From contig JAAWCR010000105.1 in assembly GCA_022793355.1 (NCBI GenBank), positions 1 to 5,019 on the forward strand: a stretch of 5,019 nucleotides of DNA, in the 5' to 3' direction. The translations under genes were made by a program, and so were the position numbers. A model generated the notes under the pieces. The model ran no database searches. It worked only from the letters and a program-made list of their open reading frames with translations, and was not told the DNA's origin. The DNA is from Lawsonibacter sp. (lineage in GTDB: Bacteria > Bacillota > Clostridia > Oscillospirales > Oscillospiraceae). Positions 1 through 2,905 of this stretch are shown one piece after another (within the stretch, counting starts at the first letter, position 1; the number at the start of each line of letters is the position of its first letter).

Positions 1-1238
1 AAGCTGCCGTTTTCCCACTGGCAGCGGAACAGCCCGCCGTACTTGTCGGTCACGGACCGAACGCTTTGCAGTCCCAAGCCGTGTCCCTCCTGCTTCGGCC
101 CGGCGGGCAGCCCGTCCGGGCCGAACTCCACCCGCTGGGGGCAGGGGTTTTCCACGGAAATAATCAGTCTCTGGTTTTCGGTCAGCTCCACGCTCAGGCG
201 GATGTTCCGCTGTTGTTGCGGAAGGTTCTCGCAGGCGTGTATGGCGTTTTCCAGGGGATTGGCCAGCACGATGCACAGGTCGGTTTCGTCAAAGGGGAGC
301 TGTTCGGGCAGATTCAGCTTGAGCTCCACCGGGCAGCCGGCGTTGGCGGCCTGGGCCAGGTAGGCGGAGAGGACGGCGTTGACGGCGGAATTGGCGCAGG
401 GGACAGCGGAGGAGATATCGTCCAGCCCGCCGGTGAGGGTCCGGACGTACTGATGCGCCCCGGCGGTGTCGCCCTGCTGCAGCATACCGTCCAGGGCGGC
501 CAGATGGTGGCGCATGTCGCGGCGGTAGATGCGGCTCAGCTCCATTTTCTGCTGGATAGACTCATAATCCCGCCGCTGCAGCTCCATCTGCCGGGTGTTC
601 TCATAGAAGCGCATCTGCCGCCAAAGGGAGTGAAAGATGGTGATGTAGGTCAGGGGCATCAAAATCATCACCAGGCAGAGGGTGCCCAGCCCGGCAGCGT
701 CGGGCATAGGGGCGTCCACCGGGATGGCGGTGAACATAACCAGCAGATAATAGACGCCGCCCATCGTGGCGAAGAGCCACCAGCCCTTGTTGAGCTTGCG
801 CTGCAATTCCAGGAAGGGGCGGCGCAGATAGCGCCAGATGAAGTATTCCGCCAGAGGAAAGAGCAGCAGGCGGGAGAGAAACAGTACCGCATAGGTTTCC
901 CCGGCCAGCCGGTCCAGCAGATTGGTAAGCTGCATCAGCCAGAAGCACATGGTATCCGACAGGCAGAACAGGAAGAAATAGCGCCCGTTTCGGTATTCGG
1001 ACAGCAAAAAGTACAGCAGCAGGGTGGGCAGGGTGCAGGTAAAGAAGGCCAGGCTCAGGATGATGCCGTGGCCCAGCCAGTACATCAGCAGAATATTGCC
1101 GCAGAGCAGAATCCCCGACACGGCGAAGCTGAGCGTCAGGGTGATCCGCCAGGAGAAGCGGGGCTTAAAGAGCAGCATAAGAAAAATAATCACGTGGAGC
1201 ATGGACCACAGAAACGAGATATCCCGTAAAATTGTCAT
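1..1238 (-). CDS. AgrC-like GHKL sensor histidine kinase (C-terminal end cut by window edge)
   Basis: Membrane sensor kinase that would phosphorylate the response regulator encoded just upstream. The 412 codons in the window read without a stop. Residues 1-205 are strongly hydrophobic with about six or seven membrane segments (roughly 7-25, 31-55, 60-80, 86-108, 115-135, 152-172, 185-205), as in AgrC-type receptors. Residues 206-235 form a charged helical linker. The dimerisation box is YRRDMRHHL (238-246). The N-box is LCIVLANPLENAIHAC (321-336, with Asn327, Glu330 and Asn331), Asn364 lies in SVEN, and the glycine box is GHGLGL (385-390). This order fits the HATPase_c_5 (GHKL) family. Oddity: the family normally has RHDxxxH, with the first His as phosphoacceptor; here that position is Arg240, while His244 and His245 remain. 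The start has an AAGGAG SD (1247-1252) 8 bases upstream and overlaps the regulator stop as ATGA, so the two are translationally coupled. Only the last few residues should be missing. The ligand is unknown. Confidence 0.93.
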   Translation of the reverse strand, partial: MTILRDISFLWSMLHVIIFLMLLFKPRFSWRITLTLSFAVSGILLCGNILLMYWLGHGIILSLAFFTCTLPTLLLYFLLSEYRNGRYFFLFCLSDTMCFWLMQLTNLLDRLAGETYAVLFLSRLLLFPLAEYFIWRYLRRPFLELQRKLNKGWWLFATMGGVYYLLVMFTAIPVDAPMPDAAGLGTLCLVMILMPLTYITIFHSLWRQMRFYENTRQMELQRRDYESIQQKMELSRIYRRDMRHHLAALDGMLQQGDTAGAHQYVRTLTGGLDDISSAVPCANSAVNAVLSAYLAQAANAGCPVELKLNLPEQLPFDETDLCIVLANPLENAIHACENLPQQQRNIRLSVELTENQRLIISVENPCPQRVEFGPDGLPAGPKQEGHGLGLQSVRSVTDKYGGLFRCQWENGS

Positions 1239-1984
1239 GGCTGTTTCTCCTTTTCACTGTTCAGCCAGTAGTCGTTCCACCGCTGCCTGGCCTGGGCGGA
1301 CAGGGTCCGGGACAGGGGCACCCGTTTTCCGCCGTCCATCTGAAAGCAGCCCCGCTCAACCGAGGTGACATAGAACAGGTTGGCCGCGAAGCTGGCCCCG
1401 CACTGAAAGAACCTGGGGTCGGCCAGCAGGGGGGCGATCTCCTCGTGAAAGGGGCCCCGGACCGTCACACTGTCCAGCCGCTCCCCGCCGGCCAGATGGT
1501 AGCGCACCGTCCGGCGGTGCAGCTCCGCATACAGAATATCGTCCAGCCGCACCCTGCGCAGGCCGTCCTTCGTCTTTACCGTGACGCAGGCGGCCTTTTG
1601 CCGTTCCAGCTCCGCTGCCGCCCGGTCCAGCACGGGAAAGAGCTGTTCCGGGTCCGTGGGTTTGACCAGGTAGTAAAAAGCCCGGGTGGCGTAGGAATCT
1701 ACTGCGTACTCCGGGGAGATGGTGAGATAGATGATAGCTCCGGAGCTGTCCAACTCCCGCAGGCGAATGCCCAAGTCGATGCCGGACAGCTCCGGCATAA
1801 CGATGTCTAAAAGGTACAAATCGAAGGCCCCGTCCTCCTCCACTGCCTCCAGCAGGGCGCGGGGGGAGGAAAAGACAGACAGCTTGAGGGCCAGCTCAGG
1901 CCGGTCTGCCGCGTATGTGCGCAGCAGCTGAATTAAGGCGGCGCGCTGCTCTGCCTCGTCGTCGCACAGGGCGAGCTTAAGCAT
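1235..1984 (-). CDS. LytTR-family response regulator
   Basis: Cytoplasmic DNA-binding response regulator, 249 residues, first gene of the operon with the kinase. The receiver domain (1-125) shows the acidic pair Asp8/Asp9, phosphoacceptor Asp60 in LLDIVMP, Thr88, and Lys109 in LVKPT. The LytTR DNA-binding domain (about 133-240) starts at VTVKTKDG and includes FFQCGASFAAN (192-202) and VPLSR (222-226). Length and domain order match AgrA/LytR-type regulators. In many family members the segment reads RCHxSF; here Gly196 and Ala197 replace the His and the polar residue, so its DNA site may differ from classic AgrA sites. Start choice: a GTG at 1990 is in frame but only 2 bases from the SD GGGAGG (1993-1998). 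The ATG at 1984 sits 8 bases from it and begins MLKLALCDDE, as expected for a receiver domain, so ATG is preferred. Which genes it controls cannot be seen directly. Confidence 0.93.
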   Translation of the reverse strand: MLKLALCDDEAEQRAALIQLLRTYAADRPELALKLSVFSSPRALLEAVEEDGAFDLYLLDIVMPELSGIDLGIRLRELDSSGAIIYLTISPEYAVDSYATRAFYYLVKPTDPEQLFPVLDRAAAELERQKAACVTVKTKDGLRRVRLDDILYAELHRRTVRYHLAGGERLDSVTVRGPFHEEIAPLLADPRFFQCGASFAANLFYVTSVERGCFQMDGGKRVPLSRTLSAQARQRWNDYWLNSEKEKQP

Positions 1985-1992
1985 GGACACAA

Positions 1993-1999
1993 CCTCCCT
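1993..1999 (-). promoter_or_regulatory. Ribosome binding site of the response regulator
   Basis: On the minus strand this reads AGGGAGG. It lies 8 bases before the ATG at 1984 but only 2 bases before the in-frame GTG at 1990. It therefore decides the start in favour of ATG. Confidence 0.75.
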
Positions 2000-2020
2000 G
2001 GAATGCGGATTTTACGCAAA

Positions 2021-2048
2021 AACATACAGGATTTGCACATGGTGACAA
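2021..2048 (-). promoter_or_regulatory. Candidate promoter of the response regulator/kinase operon
   Basis: Minus strand: TTGTCA (2043-2048) as -35, a 16-base spacer, then TATGTT (2021-2026) as -10. The -35 matches the sigma-A consensus at five of six positions; the -10 is weaker. TAAAAT further downstream on the same strand is an alternative -10. The -35 overlaps the possible -35 of the opposite promoter (2042-2047), so transcription in the two directions may interfere. Confidence 0.35.
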
Positions 2049-2072
2049 AAAATTTGATTCATTTGCTACAAT
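2042..2072 (+). promoter_or_regulatory. Candidate extended -10 promoter of the small Cys-rich gene
   Basis: TGCTACAAT (2064-2072) is a good extended -10 element (TGn plus TACAAT, five of six). GTGACA (2042-2047) could be a -35, but the spacer is 19 bases, which is long; the TGn extension may compensate. Transcription would start near 2079, giving a leader of about 110 nt that contains the hairpins at 2115-2159 and the SD at 2172-2180. Confidence 0.45.
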
Positions 2073-2114
2073 GAAAATACCATGTGAGGCAGAGGTATGT
2101 CAAGCAGGTTTTTC

Positions 2115-2132
2115 GGAGGGGATATCCCCTCC
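2115..2132 (+). repeat. 18-bp perfect palindrome / hairpin I in the leader
   Basis: GGAGGGG-ATAT-CCCCTCC is a perfect inverted repeat. As RNA it is a 7-bp GC-rich stem with a 4-nt loop. As DNA it is a symmetrical site that a dimeric regulator could bind. Its left arm is identical to the SD core of the downstream gene (GGAGGGG at 2173-2179), so the right arm is complementary to both. Confidence 0.8.
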
Positions 2133-2133
2133 C

Positions 2134-2159
2134 TTGTTTCCGGGGACGCCCGGAAACAA
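2134..2159 (+). repeat. 11-bp perfect hairpin II in the leader
   Basis: TTGTTTCCGGG pairs without mismatch with CCCGGAAACAA around a GACG loop (2145-2148). The stem is followed by AATTTT (2160-2165). This resembles an intrinsic terminator with a very short U-run, so it could act as an attenuator. It equally could be a structural spacer that brings the anti-SD (2126-2133) next to the SD (2172-2179). It lies between the proposed transcription start and the small gene. Confidence 0.8.
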
Positions 2160-2188
2160 AATTTTCCCAATGGGAGGGGGCTGCTTCT

Positions 2189-2407
2189 ATGGAGATCAGG
2201 CGCCGGTCCAAAAACCGAACGCTGCCCAAGCCGCGGTCCGGCGGCAGTGTCTGGCCGGAGCAGGGCTGTCCCGCCTTCACCCGGAGGGAGGTCGGCCTGA
2301 ACTGCGCGCGGGGATGCTGGTACTGCCGCTACGGCAACTTCCATCTTCGGGAGCGGGTGGCCTTGGATGTGGGGATTTGCTGCTGGCCGAAAAAGCAGAT
2401 GGAGTAG
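2189..2407 (+). CDS. Small basic Cys-rich protein of unknown function (CARGCWYC motif)
   Basis: A 72-residue soluble protein, not recognised as a characterised family. The N-terminal 20 residues are Arg/Lys-rich. Cysteines are at 27, 39, 43, 46, 64 and 65. The core is CARGCWYCRYGNFHL (39-53), then RVALDVGICCWP (56-67), so four cysteines (39, 43 or 46, 46, 64/65) could bind zinc or form disulfides. There is no signal peptide or membrane segment. The ATG at 2189 has a very strong SD (GGGAGGGGG, 2172-2180) 8 bases upstream. A longer in-frame reading from a GTG at 2084 would add 35 residues translated straight through the leader hairpins and is less likely. The dense, family-like motif and the strong SD argue that the gene is real. 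C-x3-C-x2-C resembles the radical SAM cluster motif, but the protein is far too short to be such an enzyme. It converges on the XRE gene with only 3 bases between the stops. Confidence 0.72.
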   Translation: MEIRRRSKNRTLPKPRSGGSVWPEQGCPAFTRREVGLNCARGCWYCRYGNFHLRERVALDVGICCWPKKQME

Positions 2408-2410
2408 GGG

Positions 2411-2758
2411 CTATTGCTCCGGCGCGGCCTTGCGCAGGCTGGCCTTCAGGGAGCGGATGGTCTCGGTGATGATTTGCAGCTCCCAGTGGGAGCAATCGGC
2501 CAGCAGCTGCTCCGCCTCCCGCTGGAAAATGGACTGGGAGGCCGGCAGGCTGTCGCACAGCAGCTGATCCGCCGTCACATCCAGGGCGTTGGCCAGGCTG
2601 ATCAGGGTGGGCAGGCTCAGCTTTGTGGCGCCCCGCTCAATGTGGGAGATGTTAGACGGCTCCTGCTCCGCCAGCTCGGCCAGAGCCTGTTGGGTCAGCC
2701 CCTTGGATTTCCGCAGGCGGCGGACCCTGGTGCCAATCGCCTGATAGTCAAGGCCCAT
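2411..2758 (-). CDS. XRE-family helix-turn-helix transcriptional regulator
   Basis: A 115-residue DNA-binding repressor-type protein. The HTH_3 domain covers about residues 8-67: RVRRLRKSKGLTQQALAELA (11-30), the recognition helix region SNISHIERG (35-43), then LSLPTLISLANALDVTADQLL (47-67). The C-terminal 48 residues are predicted helical (about 77-110) and probably serve dimerisation or an interaction; no peptidase or ligand-binding domain is present. The start is well set by AAGGAGG (2767-2773) 8 bases before the ATG. The gene is divergent from the pilin-adhesin gene, and two symmetrical sites lie in the shared gap. The simplest reading is autoregulation together with control of the pilin-adhesin gene. 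That link is inference from position. Confidence 0.92.
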   Translation of the reverse strand: MGLDYQAIGTRVRRLRKSKGLTQQALAELAEQEPSNISHIERGATKLSLPTLISLANALDVTADQLLCDSLPASQSIFQREAEQLLADCSHWELQIITETIRSLKASLRKAAPEQ

Positions 2759-2766
2759 CCCTGTGT

Positions 2767-2773
2767 CCTCCTT
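2767..2773 (-). promoter_or_regulatory. Ribosome binding site of the XRE regulator
   Basis: Minus strand AAGGAGG, a full match to the anti-SD of 16S rRNA, 8 bases from the ATG at 2758. Confidence 0.8.
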
Positions 2774-2808
2774 AGAAAGTGGTTGAAGTCAAAAAAATCA
2801 GTATTGGT

Positions 2809-2837
2809 ATTGTATATCCGAATCGGATATGTTAAAA
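2809..2837 (-). promoter_or_regulatory. Candidate promoter of the XRE regulator
   Basis: On the minus strand TACAAT (2809-2814) is a five-of-six -10. The -35 could be TTAACA (2830-2835) with a short 15-base spacer or TTTTAA (2832-2837) with 17. It occupies the same bases as the rightward promoter, so the two polymerases would exclude each other, and O1 covers both. Confidence 0.45.
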
Positions 2838-2838
2838 T
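2810..2838 (+). promoter_or_regulatory. Candidate promoter of the pilin-adhesin gene (upstream copy)
   Basis: TTGTAT (2810-2815), a 17-base spacer, TAAAAT (2833-2838), with an extended -10 TGT (2830-2832). O1 fills the spacer. A second, weaker set lies at 2842-2847 (TTGTAT) and 2866-2871 (TTAAAT) with an 18-base spacer covering O2. Either could drive the gene starting at 2906. Confidence 0.5.
2814..2830. promoter_or_regulatory. Operator O1 (17-bp palindrome)
   Basis: ATATCCGA-A-TCGGATAT has 8-base perfect arms around one central base. It lies exactly between the -35 and -10 elements proposed for both directions, a classic place for repression. Its 15-bp core TATCC-N5-GGATA recurs 32 bp to the right (O2). 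The XRE protein encoded next to it is the obvious candidate ligand; this is inference. Confidence 0.7.
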
Positions 2839-2846
2839 GTTTTGTA

Positions 2847-2861
2847 TATCCGAAAAGGATA
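2847..2861. promoter_or_regulatory. Operator O2 (15-bp imperfect copy of O1)
   Basis: TATCC-GAAAA-GGATA: 5-base arms with the same spacing as the O1 core, centred 32 bp from O1, about three helical turns, so both sites face the same side of the DNA. The inner CG step is lost on the right arm, so binding is expected to be weaker than at O1. Flanking TTTGTAT/ATACAAA (2841-2847, 2859-2865) extends the dyad with a shift. Confidence 0.6.
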
Positions 2862-2905
2862 CAAATTAAATTTTTCGGCGCAGGCCGTCTGTTTGAGGTA
2901 GTGCA

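Larger units (their letters stand above)
2115..2180 (+). promoter_or_regulatory. Candidate translational switch: mutually exclusive anti-SD pairing
   Basis: The stretch CCCCTCCC (2126-2133) is an exact 8-base complement of the SD GGGAGGGG (2172-2179), with a further U-G pair possible (2125/2180). Its first seven bases are also the complement of GGAGGGG (2115-2121). Only one pairing can form at a time. In one state hairpin I forms and the SD is free; in the other the SD is sequestered, with the 11-bp hairpin II enclosed in between. The base pairing is seen directly. That it regulates translation, and what signal would shift it, is inference. It matches no riboswitch class that I recognise. Confidence 0.45.
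2810..2871. repeat. Tandem duplication of a promoter/operator unit (32-bp period)
   Basis: The 13-mer TTGTATATCCGAA occurs at 2810-2822 and 2842-2854. After it both copies continue with GGATA and an AT-rich -10-like element (TAAAAT at 2833-2838, TTAAAT at 2866-2871). This suggests that a promoter with its operator was duplicated in tandem and then drifted. Confidence 0.65.

Noticed and set aside
66..1229. 387-codon plus-strand open frame
   Set aside because: It is the antisense of the histidine kinase, whose minus-strand reading has clear family motifs. The plus reading is Gln/Gly/His-rich with no recognisable domain.
1232..1810. 192-codon plus-strand open frame
   Set aside because: Antisense of the response regulator; no SD and no domain.
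2082..2087. ATG-TGA minimal start-stop frame in the leader
   Set aside because: No SD precedes it, and such a six-base string is common by chance.
2305..2328. C-x3-C-x2-C as a radical SAM cluster in the small protein
   Set aside because: A radical SAM domain needs about 200 or more residues. This protein has 72 and shows none of the later SAM-binding motifs.
2401..2420. Bidirectional terminator between the convergent genes
   Set aside because: GGAG/CTCC and TAG/CTA can pair, but there is a 3-base bulge and a 3-base loop, and no T-run on either side.
2071..2469. 132-codon plus-strand frame from the ATG at 2071, considered as a leader peptide or AgrD-like precursor
   Set aside because: Its start lies inside the proposed -10, it has no SD, it does not end before the small gene, and it runs out of frame through both the Cys-rich gene and the end of the XRE gene.
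2414..2869. 151-codon plus-strand open frame
   Set aside because: Antisense of the XRE gene, running through both operators.
2876..2887. Small hairpin CGGC-GCAG-GCCG in the pilin-adhesin leader
   Set aside because: Only four base pairs, expected often by chance, with no alternative pairing to the SD found.
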